64,000 nt of DNA, taken from Methanocorpusculaceae archaeon UBA425. GTDB taxonomy: Archaea; Halobacteriota; Methanomicrobia; Methanomicrobiales; Methanocorpusculaceae. The translations under genes and the position numbers were made by a program. Shown here one piece after another: positions 9,134 through 17,914 of this stretch (positions are counted from its first letter, which is position 1; each line of letters opens with the position of its first letter). The stretch covers positions 19,628-83,627 of the forward strand of contig DAWV01000008.1 in assembly GCA_002506085.1 (NCBI GenBank). Direction: 5' to 3'. Below the pieces are notes generated by a model. That model was not told the DNA's origin and ran no database searches. It was given only the letters and a program-made list of their open reading frames with translations.

Positions 9134-10450
9134 TTAATTACTTGTCACCACCTTTTCTGTAGCCAATTGCATTTGAGTAAGCGTTTCCTCCAATGTCATT
9201 TTGCCATTAATATAATCTCCAGCATTTTCCCCAATCGTATACGTTATTTCATAAGTATGTAATCCGTATTTTACTGGTTTGATCTTTGGCACAGTGCTGC
9301 ACATAAAAGTTACGACTTTTTGCCCACCAAAGAATGAACTCCCATTATCAATTTCTATAAGATAATTCATCATATTTTTATTTGTTGGAATAATATAGGT
9401 ATTAAGAGCTGCAAAATTTGCCACCTCTTTATTATCACCAAACATCTCTACGGCGAACATAGCTGCAAAATCCTTGTTACTTTTATTCAATACGAACCAA
9501 TTCCCGCCACCAAGATTAGAATAACTTGAATAATTATCACTGCCAGTCATTCTTGGCATTTCAGCAATTCTCCATAAACCACTTTGACTATCATATGATG
9601 ATATTATTGAGGCCCACCAAGATCCACCAACCAAACTTGCAATTTTTTGATTACTAATTGCAGCAATCATATCATCCCAACTATTAGCTTTATACACAAT
9701 TCCCGCATCAAACGCTGATTTCAATGTATTAATAGCATCTTCAAATGCTTTATTATCTTTAATATTTGCATTTCCATCTTGATCAAAGAACCACGTGCCA
9801 GCAGATTGATACAATAATCTTCCCTCCATATCACCTTCAGGGATAATTGTCAACATATCCACACCTGTGACTTCTTTCACCTTCTTCCCGATTTCTATAT
9901 ATTCTTCCCACGTTAGATTCGCCATATCTTCCTCACCATATCCTGCCTGTTCAATTAAGTCAATCCTATAGAACAATACACCCGTTCCGCAATCATATGG
10001 CAGGGCATAAATTTTTCCATCATAATTTACATTAATAATTTTAAACTGAGGATAATCATCAGACTCAATAAATGGAGTTAAATCTACGAAATATTCACCA
10101 TAATATGTCATATATTCTAGAAAATTGTAGTCCTCATCATAAACAATATCTGGCAAGGAATCTAGGGAGCCTGTAGCTAAATAGATTTTAAATTTTTCAA
10201 CCATATCATCTTGACCGAGTTTTACAACTTCAAAATCATAAATAGAATCTGGGTGTTCTTCTTTATAAATTTCAACTGCTTTTTCTGCTATATCGGCGGA
10301 TGAATCATATCCCCAAATAACAATTTTCTTATCATCATTAACTGTTGATGACGTAACACAGCCACTTACTATTACACATAACAATATCAAAGAAATAAGG
10401 ATTAGGTAAAGAGAGAGATTATGTGGCATTCTTTTTCCACTCATAAGCAT
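9134..10450 (-). CDS. Extracellular solute-binding lipoprotein of a sugar-type ABC importer
   Basis: This is a family 1 solute-binding protein of about 438 residues. It has a basic start (GKR), a hydrophobic helix and a lipobox VSGC, so it should be anchored outside the membrane by the lipidated cysteine. The mature part has the alternating pattern of MalE-like binding proteins (for example DIVYDEDYNFLEYM and GKIYALPYDCGTGVLFYR). It lies 15 bp after the ATPase gene. I choose the ATG at 10450 over the in-frame GTG at 10453 and later ATGs at 10444 and 10429. The ligand is unknown. Confidence 0.88.
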   Translation of the reverse strand: MLMSGKRMPHNLSLYLILISLILLCVIVSGCVTSSTVNDDKKIVIWGYDSSADIAEKAVEIYKEEHPDSIYDFEVVKLGQDDMVEKFKIYLATGSLDSLPDIVYDEDYNFLEYMTYYGEYFVDLTPFIESDDYPQFKIINVNYDGKIYALPYDCGTGVLFYRIDLIEQAGYGEEDMANLTWEEYIEIGKKVKEVTGVDMLTIIPEGDMEGRLLYQSAGTWFFDQDGNANIKDNKAFEDAINTLKSAFDAGIVYKANSWDDMIAAISNQKIASLVGGSWWASIISSYDSQSGLWRIAEMPRMTGSDNYSSYSNLGGGNWFVLNKSNKDFAAMFAVEMFGDNKEVANFAALNTYIIPTNKNMMNYLIEIDNGSSFFGGQKVVTFMCSTVPKIKPVKYGLHTYEITYTIGENAGDYINGKMTLEETLTQMQLATEKVVTSN

Positions 10451-10465
10451 CACACAACAGTTTTA

Positions 10466-11584
10466 TTATGCCAGATAGTATGATAAATCTATCCTCTCTT
10501 TTGTTATTTTATTGAAGAAGTGGAGCTTATCAAAATTAGGTTTAATTTGTATTCTATCCCTCTTTGAATTATCATCACTCCAAATATGGCTCGTTATAAT
10601 TATCCTATTATCTAGAGACGATTGAGTCCCTCCCTCGCAATGAAAAATATATTCTGATCCGAGAAATTCTGAATATATAACATGCAGATTCACACCCTCA
10701 GTTGTGTCTGTAGTAATTTCAAAATCCTCAGGTCTCACAGCTATATCAACAGAGGTCGTGTCTAGTATCTTTGCATCATTAAATACAATCCTTTTATTAA
10801 AAAAAATGATATATTTTTTCTTTGATATTGTCTCCTCTTTAACTGGGCATTCCTTAAAGAGATTCATTCGTGGGGTTCCCACAAAAAGAGCAACAAACTC
10901 ATTTGCTGGACTATTGAAGATTTCAGATGGTAAACCAATTTGCTGAATCTTCCCCTCATTTAAGATTACAAGCTTGGTTGCTAATGTTAATGCCTCAACT
11001 TGATCATGAGTTACATATATAATAGTGGTATGAAGATTTTTATGCAGCTCTTTCAACTCTCCCCTCATTTGATTTCTTAAAGATACATCCAAATTTGAGA
11101 GGGGTTCATCCATCAAAAACAATGTTGGTTTTCGAATGATTGCACGACCAATAGCAACTCTTTGCTTCTGTCCCCCAGATAATTGTGCTGGTTTCTTAAG
11201 CAATTGATCCTCAATCATCAACAGTTTCGCAACTTGATTTACTTTATCTTTAATAATATCCGATTTTACTTTTTTATTCTTTAGAGGAAAGGCGATGTTA
11301 TCAAAAATAGTCATGTGAGGATACAATGCGTAATTTTGAAATATCATTGCAATATTTCTATCTTTTGGAGAAATATTGTTACTATTGATACCCCCAATTA
11401 ATATGTCACCACTAGTAAGCTTCTCTAAACCAGCAATCAAGTTCAGTAATGTTGTTTTCCCGCATCCAGAAGGTCCAACTAGTACTAAAAATTCTCCATC
11501 ATTTATATTTAGACTAATATTCTCTACAGCATTCTGGATATTGTCATAAGATTTAGTAATATTAATTAATTCAACACTTGCCAT
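10466..11584 (-). CDS. ABC importer ATPase, MalK/UgpC/MsmX type
   Basis: The 372-residue ATP-hydrolysing subunit has Walker A GPSGCGKT (37-44), Q-loop IFQNY, signature LSGGQ (135-139), Walker B LFLMDEP (155-161) and the H-loop in YVTHDQ. A C-terminal extension of about 130 residues corresponds to the OB/TOBE regulatory domain of MalK-type proteins. It is the first gene of the four-gene importer operon, read leftwards. Methanogens generally do not live on sugars, so the substrate may be an oligosaccharide, polyol or glycerophosphate-like solute. Confidence 0.92.
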   Translation of the reverse strand: MASVELINITKSYDNIQNAVENISLNINDGEFLVLVGPSGCGKTTLLNLIAGLEKLTSGDILIGGINSNNISPKDRNIAMIFQNYALYPHMTIFDNIAFPLKNKKVKSDIIKDKVNQVAKLLMIEDQLLKKPAQLSGGQKQRVAIGRAIIRKPTLFLMDEPLSNLDVSLRNQMRGELKELHKNLHTTIIYVTHDQVEALTLATKLVILNEGKIQQIGLPSEIFNSPANEFVALFVGTPRMNLFKECPVKEETISKKKYIIFFNKRIVFNDAKILDTTSVDIAVRPEDFEITTDTTEGVNLHVIYSEFLGSEYIFHCEGGTQSSLDNRIIITSHIWSDDNSKRDRIQIKPNFDKLHFFNKITKERIDLSYYLA

Positions 11585-11730
11585 AAACCCTCTATTATCA
11601 ATGTTGTTATTCTCTATAATTAATAGGCCTTACGCACCATTTCTTTGTTTTCCATCATAAGGACATAATAAATTAGGTAATTGATGCGATATTGATTAAA
11701 TAAATTTGGATCACTATTTGGCGACATTGC

Positions 11731-11762
11731 AAAAATATTTAAATCGTGTCGTTAAATATAAT
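11731..11762 (+). promoter_or_regulatory. TATA-like elements upstream of the DUF349-like gene
   Basis: Two AT-rich candidates, AAAATATTTAAA (11731-11742) and TTAAATATAAT (11752-11762), stand about 110-140 bp upstream of the ATG at 11873. Either would give a leader of roughly 80-110 nt. The start itself is marked by TAGGAGGTCATA directly before the ATG, a near-perfect Shine-Dalgarno sequence. The 11585-11872 interval separates divergent transcription units. Confidence 0.4.
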
Positions 11763-11872
11763 CCATTATGGTCAGATGTATTTGGGGAACTACGTTCGAA
11801 AGCCTCATATATAGAACATTTATTCTAAAAAAGAATCGAATGAATTGATTGATAAGGGGATAGGAGGTCATA

Positions 11873-13081
11873 ATGGGTGATTTTTTTGAATCTGAGTCAA
11901 AATTGAAGGAAAATGCAGAATTATTAAATAAAAATATAATATCCTTAGAATTTGAATTAGCATCTATTAGTGGCAGGGATTATAAAATTTTTTGGGATCA
12001 TGTTAAAAATATTAACGACTTATTTAAGTCCACCAGATTATATAAAGATGATCGAGAGAAATTATGGGGTAGGCATTGTGCAATATGTGATAAAGCGAAA
12101 AGAAAACAACAAGAACAGACGCGGAGAGCAATAAAAACCATTGAATCCGCTCTCTCAATGCTTGAAGTTCACGCACATAGAGGGGAGTATAAAGATTTCT
12201 GGGATAAAGTTAAAGACGTTCCCTCTATTTTTAAAAATGAGGGTCCTCTTCCAAAAGAAGAGCGAGCACGTCTTTGGAATGAGTATCAGGAATTATGCGA
12301 ATTTGTTAAAAGAACGCAAGCGAAATATTTTGAAGAGCGAAATAGAGTATCTAAATTAAAGAAAGAAGAAATTCTGGGATTGATAAAGGATGCCTCCTTC
12401 CAAATTCAGGGTTCAAGAAATCTTGATGAGTTGAAAACAGCCAAAATATACTTACATAAGGCGATGAGACTGATGAAAAGAAGCAATGATTATGATGATT
12501 TAGTACGGTCCTTATTAGAACCCTCGGGAAATGTATTAACTCGCGATGACAGAGAAATCTGTTGGAATAAATGGATAAGTGTCAGCGATGAATTCCCATA
12601 TAAACGTGATTTATTTTATCAAAATAATTATAGTGAAATGTACTCTCTTGCTCATGATATAAGATCAGATGCACATAGTCATCCTCCCCAAGAAACAAGA
12701 AAACGTATCATAGATCTTCAAAAACTTATGAAATCTTACCCAATGAATAATAATCAATATAACGAAGTAAAAAACTTGCTTCAAGAAGCATGGGAAATTT
12801 CTATGAGAAAATCCGATGAAAATAGAGAAACTTATCGACAAAATCAGTTGGATTATATTATGTATCTAGAAGGTCTAAACACTGATCTTGAGAGGCGAAT
12901 CTCTGAGCATCGAAGACATATTGATCATAACTACGATAGGATCAGGGATGCATTTAATGAAAATTATATTAATATGATCGAGAATGAATGGATTCCAAGA
13001 CATGAAGAGGAAATATCTAAATTGGAATCGTATATTATTGAAAACAATCAGAAAATCAATGAATGTGAATTAAAATTATAA
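11873..13081 (+). CDS. DUF349-like repeat protein with C-terminal coiled coil
   Basis: The 402-residue soluble, charged protein has no signal peptide. Two similar segments (about residues 31-75 and 104-148) share FWD(H/K)VK followed by LxKxxRxxLWxxxxxxC, which resembles the bacterial DUF349 repeat (W..IGPVP....LW..F...C). A third, weaker copy with TRDDREICWNKW lies near residues 222-233. The last 90 residues are a heptad-rich coiled coil. It is a single gene with a strong ribosome-binding site, AT-rich like the ABC operon. Function is unknown; the family match is by eye and unconfirmed. Confidence 0.65.
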   Translation: MGDFFESESKLKENAELLNKNIISLEFELASISGRDYKIFWDHVKNINDLFKSTRLYKDDREKLWGRHCAICDKAKRKQQEQTRRAIKTIESALSMLEVHAHRGEYKDFWDKVKDVPSIFKNEGPLPKEERARLWNEYQELCEFVKRTQAKYFEERNRVSKLKKEEILGLIKDASFQIQGSRNLDELKTAKIYLHKAMRLMKRSNDYDDLVRSLLEPSGNVLTRDDREICWNKWISVSDEFPYKRDLFYQNNYSEMYSLAHDIRSDAHSHPPQETRKRIIDLQKLMKSYPMNNNQYNEVKNLLQEAWEISMRKSDENRETYRQNQLDYIMYLEGLNTDLERRISEHRRHIDHNYDRIRDAFNENYINMIENEWIPRHEEEISKLESYIIENNQKINECELKL

Positions 13082-13327
13082 TCAGACCAGTGTCTGTGCG
13101 GATCATCCTAACGTTGGGATTATTAAAGTAGTCGTTGAACGTGCCAACCTCCAACGGCTGGTCACCGGTCAGACACCACTGTCTATAACCCTCAGCGTGA
13201 TACGATTGGAGATCAGATAGGGACGGGGTGATAGGTTCGTCCGCGCATGTTCCAACCCCTGTTTCTAGTGGAGAAACGCATGGGGGTGAAAAATTCGAAT
13301 CGGTAGAATTAGGCTTATTTTCCAAAA
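13082..13327. other. Intergenic stretch next to the tRNA-Val scar
   Basis: No convincing gene is seen. A minus-strand open frame of 89 codons (13056-13325) overlaps the end of the DUF349-like gene and resembles nothing I recognise; it may be the decayed end of an element gene. The block lies directly against the truncated tRNA-Val and is less AT-rich than the genes to its left. Confidence 0.4.
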
Positions 13328-13391
13328 AGGACGCGGCTATGACGTCGCCTTGACATGGCGGAGATCAGGGATTCGAATTCCCTCGGGTCCA
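13328..13391 (+). pseudogene. Truncated tRNA-Val(GAC): 3' two-thirds only, probable attachment-site scar
   Basis: From the D-loop onward the tRNA is canonical: D-stem 3' strand GAC, anticodon arm with 5-bp stem and loop TTGACAT (anticodon GAC at 13352-13354), 5-nt variable loop, perfect T-arm with loop TTCGAAT (stems 13367-13371 and 13379-13383), acceptor strand CGGGTCC (13384-13390) and discriminator A. The 5' acceptor strand and 5' D-stem are absent; upstream sequence does not pair well. A T-run follows at 13405-13412. A 3' tRNA fragment is the standard product of integration of a mobile element into a tRNA gene. Confidence 0.78.
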
Positions 13392-13463
13392 TTCGTATTC
13401 ATCTTTTTTTAATTTAATTCTTGACTTAATCTTAACAGAATATTTTTTCGAAAATTGGGCAGA

Positions 13464-14252
13464 TTATTTTGCCGGTTTGTTCAACTGATTTTTCAGCCTC
13501 TCCCAAATCTCATTATGTTTGAGTGAGATCGAACCAGGGTAGGCTTTTGCCATACGCCTGATCTGGTAGTGTAATCTGGAAACCAACAGATTCTCATCCA
13601 TGCGTTCCTCAATTTTTTCGTGGAGATTATCGCGTATCTTCGCTGCTTCTACAAGGGTATTACCCACTCTGGTGTTGATAAGTTCTTCCGCCGCATGAAG
13701 CCGATCGTTCAGTTTCAGGAGAGAAGATAGTGTAATAGTTATATCTACTGCCAAAACTGCACAAATAATCCCGACCGCGATATATATCACCATATCCGGT
13801 ATTTGCGTTGTTACCGTCGTGGTGAGCGGTTCAATAACCATAATGAAGATGACCGAAAGGAGACCAAAGAACAGTGAAGATCTCAGACAGATTTTCCCCT
13901 GAAAGTTGAACTTATTTTCGGAATAGTCCCACAATTTAAGATGGAAAAGAGATTCCAAAATAACCGCGGCACTATATTCCAGAAGCGTTGCCAAAATCAT
14001 TCCCCCGAAAAATACCAGTAAAATTGTGATGATATTGATATCAAACGCCTCTTTTTGGAGAAGATGGCCTCCAAATGCATTCACGGCAAGCATAACCATT
14101 ACGGCACCAAGACCGTAGATCGGAATTATCGGGCCGTTTAAAAATCCACGGTTGATGAAATGTTTTGCAGTAATTGAGCAGTATGTTGTTTCCCAGATCC
14201 ATCCTAGAAAACTGTAAAATATGAACCCAAGAAAGTAGGCTGCAAATATCAT
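13464..14252 (-). CDS. Integral membrane protein, putative ABC-transporter type IV (CmpB) family
   Basis: The 262-residue protein has about five or six membrane helices in its first 180 residues and a charged helical C-terminal tail. The N-terminal signature FLGWIWETTYCSI with NRGFLNGPIIPIYGLG is typical of the PF06541 family, widespread in Firmicutes and also found in methanogens. The molecular role is not established. It reads towards the tRNA scar and is a single-gene unit divergent from the HD-domain gene. Confidence 0.75.
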   Translation of the reverse strand: MIFAAYFLGFIFYSFLGWIWETTYCSITAKHFINRGFLNGPIIPIYGLGAVMVMLAVNAFGGHLLQKEAFDINIITILLVFFGGMILATLLEYSAAVILESLFHLKLWDYSENKFNFQGKICLRSSLFFGLLSVIFIMVIEPLTTTVTTQIPDMVIYIAVGIICAVLAVDITITLSSLLKLNDRLHAAEELINTRVGNTLVEAAKIRDNLHEKIEERMDENLLVSRLHYQIRRMAKAYPGSISLKHNEIWERLKNQLNKPAK

Positions 14253-14521
14253 GATTTACCTTAGGTCGAGTCAGGTAAAAAAAGATACGGGCATCAAGTC
14301 TCTCAGACATGGCCAATTTTCAACAAGTTTTCTCGGAAAAATGTTCATTCTCGCGATATATATGGCTGATTTAAGGTATAATTTTCGCGTTTTTATCTTT
14401 GAAACCCGAGCGTCCTCGTGAATTGGACAAAGGTTTTCTCCTAAGATTGAATAATAATAGTGACACGAGAATAGTATGGCGATTGTATAAAGTTGAACTG
14501 ATTTTGTGAGCATACGTAAAA

Positions 14522-15031
14522 ATGATTAATACCTCTTCCGTGCAGGAAAATGAAGTAGTATTACAGCAGATTCTCGCTGCGTGTGAGGCTTCCCGCCTGT
14601 TGGAAACAAAGCAGTTTATGCAGCACGGGACCACCAGTGTTTACCAGCACTGTATTGCCGTGGCGCGAGTCAGCTGTATGCTTGCAGATAATATGGGCTT
14701 ATCGGTGAATCGCGAATCTCTGATTCGGGGTGCATTGCTCCACGACTATTTTTTTTATGACTGGCATGTTCCGAATCCGGAGCACCGCCTGCATGGTTTC
14801 ACCCACCAGAAACGTGCTTTGCAGAATGCGATGGATGACTTTGCATTGACAACGGTGGAGCAGAATATGATTCTCCGTCATATGTTTCCGCTGACACCGA
14901 TCCCCCCGGCTTGCTTGGAGGGCTGGGTTTTATGTATTGCGGATAAATTCTGTTCAACATTGGAAACTGCACGGTTTACCAACAATACGTTCGCACGTGC
15001 ATTTTATTTGGGACCGGGGGAAATGGAGTGA
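14522..15031 (+). CDS. HD-domain metal-dependent phosphohydrolase
   Basis: The 169-residue protein carries the HD signature: H43, the H74-D75 pair and D141 in CIADKF. This arrangement binds a divalent metal and hydrolyses phosphomonoesters or nucleotides. It resembles the short stand-alone HD proteins (COG1418/YqeK-like); the substrate is unknown. The ATG at 14522 is the first in frame. The gene lies 131 bp before the cysteine desulfurase gene on the same strand. Confidence 0.8.
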   Translation: MINTSSVQENEVVLQQILAACEASRLLETKQFMQHGTTSVYQHCIAVARVSCMLADNMGLSVNRESLIRGALLHDYFFYDWHVPNPEHRLHGFTHQKRALQNAMDDFALTTVEQNMILRHMFPLTPIPPACLEGWVLCIADKFCSTLETARFTNNTFARAFYLGPGEME

Positions 15032-15162
15032 TCCGTTTGGTGTTTTTTTCAGGCTCATACGGGAATTTGCGTTGCCCCCTACCTTCGATTTGATGTTGGG
15101 ATGGTCCCTCTTCCCTCTAATCAAACCATTTATACGTATGGGGGTGTGATACCTTCATTGAA

Positions 15163-16341
15163 ATGGCTCCTTCACACCACCCCCTCATCTATCTAAACAA
15201 TGCTGCCACCAGCTGGCCGAAACCCCCCGAAATCATGGAGGCGATTTCACAATCCCTCTCTCTTCCGGTATTTGGATCCGGGAGAACTACCGGGACACAA
15301 GGTGAGGATTATATAACGCAGGCACGCGAGGAACTCTCCTCACTTCTGGGAGAGGACAATCAGGAACACATCATATTCACCCATAATGCAACCGACTCAC
15401 TCAACATCCTCATATCAGGATTCATTGCCGGTCAAAAGCAAAAGCAGAACTGCCATGTTCTTACAACAGCACTGGATCACAACTCTGTTCTAAGACCCCT
15501 CCATGAATATGAACGGATGCATCAAATCAAACTAAGCACCCTCCCCTTCGAGAATGGAATGGTCAGCCCCGAATCGGTTGAGGCCGCGATTCGTGATGAC
15601 ACCCGACTCATGGTAATGACGCACGGCAGCAATGTTCTTGGTTCCGTCCAGGACATATCAGCGATTGGCGATATCCTCCATGACCATGGAGTCTATTTCA
15701 TCGTGGACGGAGCACAGACCACAGGTCACATCCCAATTGATCTCCGTCACCTGCCGGTCGACGCCTTTGTCTTCACCGGTCACAAAGGACTGTTCGGCAT
15801 TCCGGGGACTGGAGGATTTTACCTGCGGGATCCTCAGACGATTACCCCGGTCAGATTCGGAGGGACCGGCACGAACTCGATTTCGCTCTTCCATCCGAAA
15901 GGGATGCCGGAACGGTTTGAGGCTGGAACTCACAACTATCCGGGTCTGGCAGCACTTGCTGCTGGCGTAAGGTTCATCAAAGAAAAGGGAATCCCATCCA
16001 TCGCAGACAAAGCGGAACACCAGACATTCTACATCATCGGGGAGTTGAAAAAAGAGGAAAATATCAGTATCTACCATGAAAACCCTAACATCCCGATCAT
16101 TGCCTTCAACATTCGCGGACTCCAGAACGATGACGTGGGATTCATGCTTGCCAGAGCATATAATGTCATTACCCGGACAGGTCTTCACTGTGCCCCGCTG
16201 GTACACAAAACCATAGACGATGGAGAGGGATGCGTCCGTCTGAGTCTTTCCTGTATGACAACAGACGAAGAATGCCGTATCGCAGCAGATGTAATAAGGG
16301 AGATTGCCCAAAATGCGAATCCTGCGGTCAATCCAGCATAA
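15163..16341 (+). CDS. Cysteine desulfurase, class V aminotransferase fold
   Basis: The 392-residue PLP enzyme would take sulfur from cysteine for Fe-S clusters or thio-modification. It starts with IYLNNAATSWPKPP, has the PLP-binding lysine K208 in FTGHKGLFG and the active cysteine C343 in RTGLHCAP. This matches the SufS-like subfamily typified by EF2568 rather than the NifS/IscS group. No scaffold gene (IscU/SufBC) lies alongside. A small gene follows 22 bp downstream in the same direction. Confidence 0.9.
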   Translation: MAPSHHPLIYLNNAATSWPKPPEIMEAISQSLSLPVFGSGRTTGTQGEDYITQAREELSSLLGEDNQEHIIFTHNATDSLNILISGFIAGQKQKQNCHVLTTALDHNSVLRPLHEYERMHQIKLSTLPFENGMVSPESVEAAIRDDTRLMVMTHGSNVLGSVQDISAIGDILHDHGVYFIVDGAQTTGHIPIDLRHLPVDAFVFTGHKGLFGIPGTGGFYLRDPQTITPVRFGGTGTNSISLFHPKGMPERFEAGTHNYPGLAALAAGVRFIKEKGIPSIADKAEHQTFYIIGELKKEENISIYHENPNIPIIAFNIRGLQNDDVGFMLARAYNVITRTGLHCAPLVHKTIDDGEGCVRLSLSCMTTDEECRIAADVIREIAQNANPAVNPA

Positions 16342-16363
16342 ATATTGTGCTGACGGCTCTTTC

Positions 16364-16681
16364 ATGAAGGAGTTCCTCCTTGATGCCCCCGTCACCAGAG
16401 AGTTTTTCCTCTATCTGGGAAATTTCGGGAAGATCGACCAGCTCCCAAATCTTGGCGATGGATTCTATAAATTCGATAAGCCGGACTGGTTCTCCATCAA
16501 GGGATTTATCGGGGATAGCACTGTTGAAGTGCGGTTCAAAAAAGAGACCCTGGAGATTACTGTTGATTTTCTGTATCTGCTCTTCTCGTCTTATCATGAA
16601 GGAACCATGGATCTTACCTTCCTGAAAAAGAAAGAGACGTTACGTGCTGCACGGGTCAGCAAACTTCTCTATGGGAAATGA
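16364..16681 (+). CDS. Conserved hypothetical protein after cysteine desulfurase
   Basis: I do not recognise this protein of about 105 residues. It is soluble, with alternating aromatic and hydrophobic residues that suggest a small alpha/beta fold (EFFLYLGNFGKIDQLP, then VEVRFKKETLEITVDFLYLL), and a basic C-terminus. The start is uncertain: the ATG at 16313 or TTG at 16304 would overlap the desulfurase gene. Its close spacing suggests co-transcription with the desulfurase. It converges on the radical SAM gene. Confidence 0.6.
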   Translation: MKEFLLDAPVTREFFLYLGNFGKIDQLPNLGDGFYKFDKPDWFSIKGFIGDSTVEVRFKKETLEITVDFLYLLFSSYHEGTMDLTFLKKKETLRAARVSKLLYGK

Positions 16682-16704
16682 GACGAAGGCGGACCTTTTC
16701 GTCT

Positions 16705-17853
16705 CTACTCCTCAACGATTTTTTTGATAAGTCCCATCACGCCTGGCTTCTGCTGTCTCTTCACCCGCGACACTCTGCTCATTGTCGGGGCAGCGTTCAT
16801 CTCATCGTTCATTCTGGTAGTAATCTCATCGAAGATGCGTTTGTATGCAATGCAGTGCGGGTCCACTCCTATGAGCGTCCCTCCTGTCGGCGCGATTGCA
16901 TTATAGGGACATCCTCCCCTGCAGTAGGTGATATGACTGCAGTCTTTACATGCCGTATCCACGAAGTCTTTGTAGGCAAGCATCCGTTTTCCCGCATGAC
17001 TATTCATCAGACTCTCAATAGAGGGGGCATCCCTGACATGTCCCATTACCCACTCTGGCATCCCGATAAACCGGTAGCACGGATAAATCTCTCCGTCCGG
17101 TCCGATTGCAAACGTTGTTCCCATACAATCAGCGTATGTACAGACGCTTCCTGATCTCGTAAACACACACCGGCACAGGTCGTTGATGTTCATAATTTCA
17201 ATGTCATCTGCATGAGTGACTGCCTCGTCCAGAAGATAGACGAGAAGGTCCCCGTATTCCTCGGGGGCAAGTGTCCAGGCATTCGGGTTATCTCCTTTCA
17301 GTGATGGAAGAGCGGGGTGGAGTTTCATGACCCAGCCCTGTTCTTTGAAGAAGTTTACAATCGCCTCTTTCTTTTTTACGGATGAGTTTGTGAATGTGCA
17401 GATAAATCTGACCAGAAGTCCATGATTGACTGCTATTTTGTATCCCTCAAGACACCGTTCATAGTATCCCTCTCCCCGCTGATAATCGGTGAGTTCCTTT
17501 GGTCCGTCGATGGATGAGCCGAGCGGAACATGATATTTTGCAAGAATTTCTGCGAGTTCATCCGTCATGAGCCAGAGATTTGTCTGCATGGCAAACTCCG
17601 GCGAGAGATGGGGGAGCCCCTCTGCTATTTTCTGGAGAGCCTGCCGGTAAAATTCTGCGCCGGCAAGAAGCGGTTCTCCGCCATGGAAAGTGAATGTCAC
17701 CCTTTGTTCATCGAGCGGTTTCAGCCACCTGACAATATCATCTATTGTGTCAAGTGTCATCCGGGGCGAATTTTCATCCGAACTCCAGCAGTATTTGCAT
17801 TGCCCGGGACACCCAAGTGTGGGGATTATCATCACGTGGAACGGATTCTTCAT
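16705..17853 (-). CDS. Radical SAM/SPASM enzyme, anSME-like, possible peptide modifier
   Basis: The 382-residue protein begins with the radical SAM motif CPGQCKYC (cysteines at about 15, 19 and 22), which holds the AdoMet-cleaving 4Fe-4S cluster. The C-terminal half carries a SPASM cysteine set (CVFTRSGSVC, CMGTTF, CYRF, CKDCSHITYCRGGC) for auxiliary clusters. This layout is shared by anaerobic sulfatase-maturating enzymes and RiPP-modifying enzymes; methanogen-specific subfamilies exist. I see no sulfatase or obvious precursor peptide next to it. I start at ATG 17853; a TTG at 17862 is also possible. Confidence 0.85.
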   Translation of the reverse strand: MKNPFHVMIIPTLGCPGQCKYCWSSDENSPRMTLDTIDDIVRWLKPLDEQRVTFTFHGGEPLLAGAEFYRQALQKIAEGLPHLSPEFAMQTNLWLMTDELAEILAKYHVPLGSSIDGPKELTDYQRGEGYYERCLEGYKIAVNHGLLVRFICTFTNSSVKKKEAIVNFFKEQGWVMKLHPALPSLKGDNPNAWTLAPEEYGDLLVYLLDEAVTHADDIEIMNINDLCRCVFTRSGSVCTYADCMGTTFAIGPDGEIYPCYRFIGMPEWVMGHVRDAPSIESLMNSHAGKRMLAYKDFVDTACKDCSHITYCRGGCPYNAIAPTGGTLIGVDPHCIAYKRIFDEITTRMNDEMNAAPTMSRVSRVKRQQKPGVMGLIKKIVEE

Positions 17854-17914
17854 AGATATCAAGTAATTGGTTATGATACATGTTTATTATTTTTGTCAGC
17901 GCACATCTACATAC

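Noticed and set aside
13056..13325. Minus-strand 89-codon frame next to the tRNA-Val fragment
   Set aside because: It overlaps the DUF349-like gene, has no ribosome-binding site and no recognised motif, so I left it as a possible remnant only.
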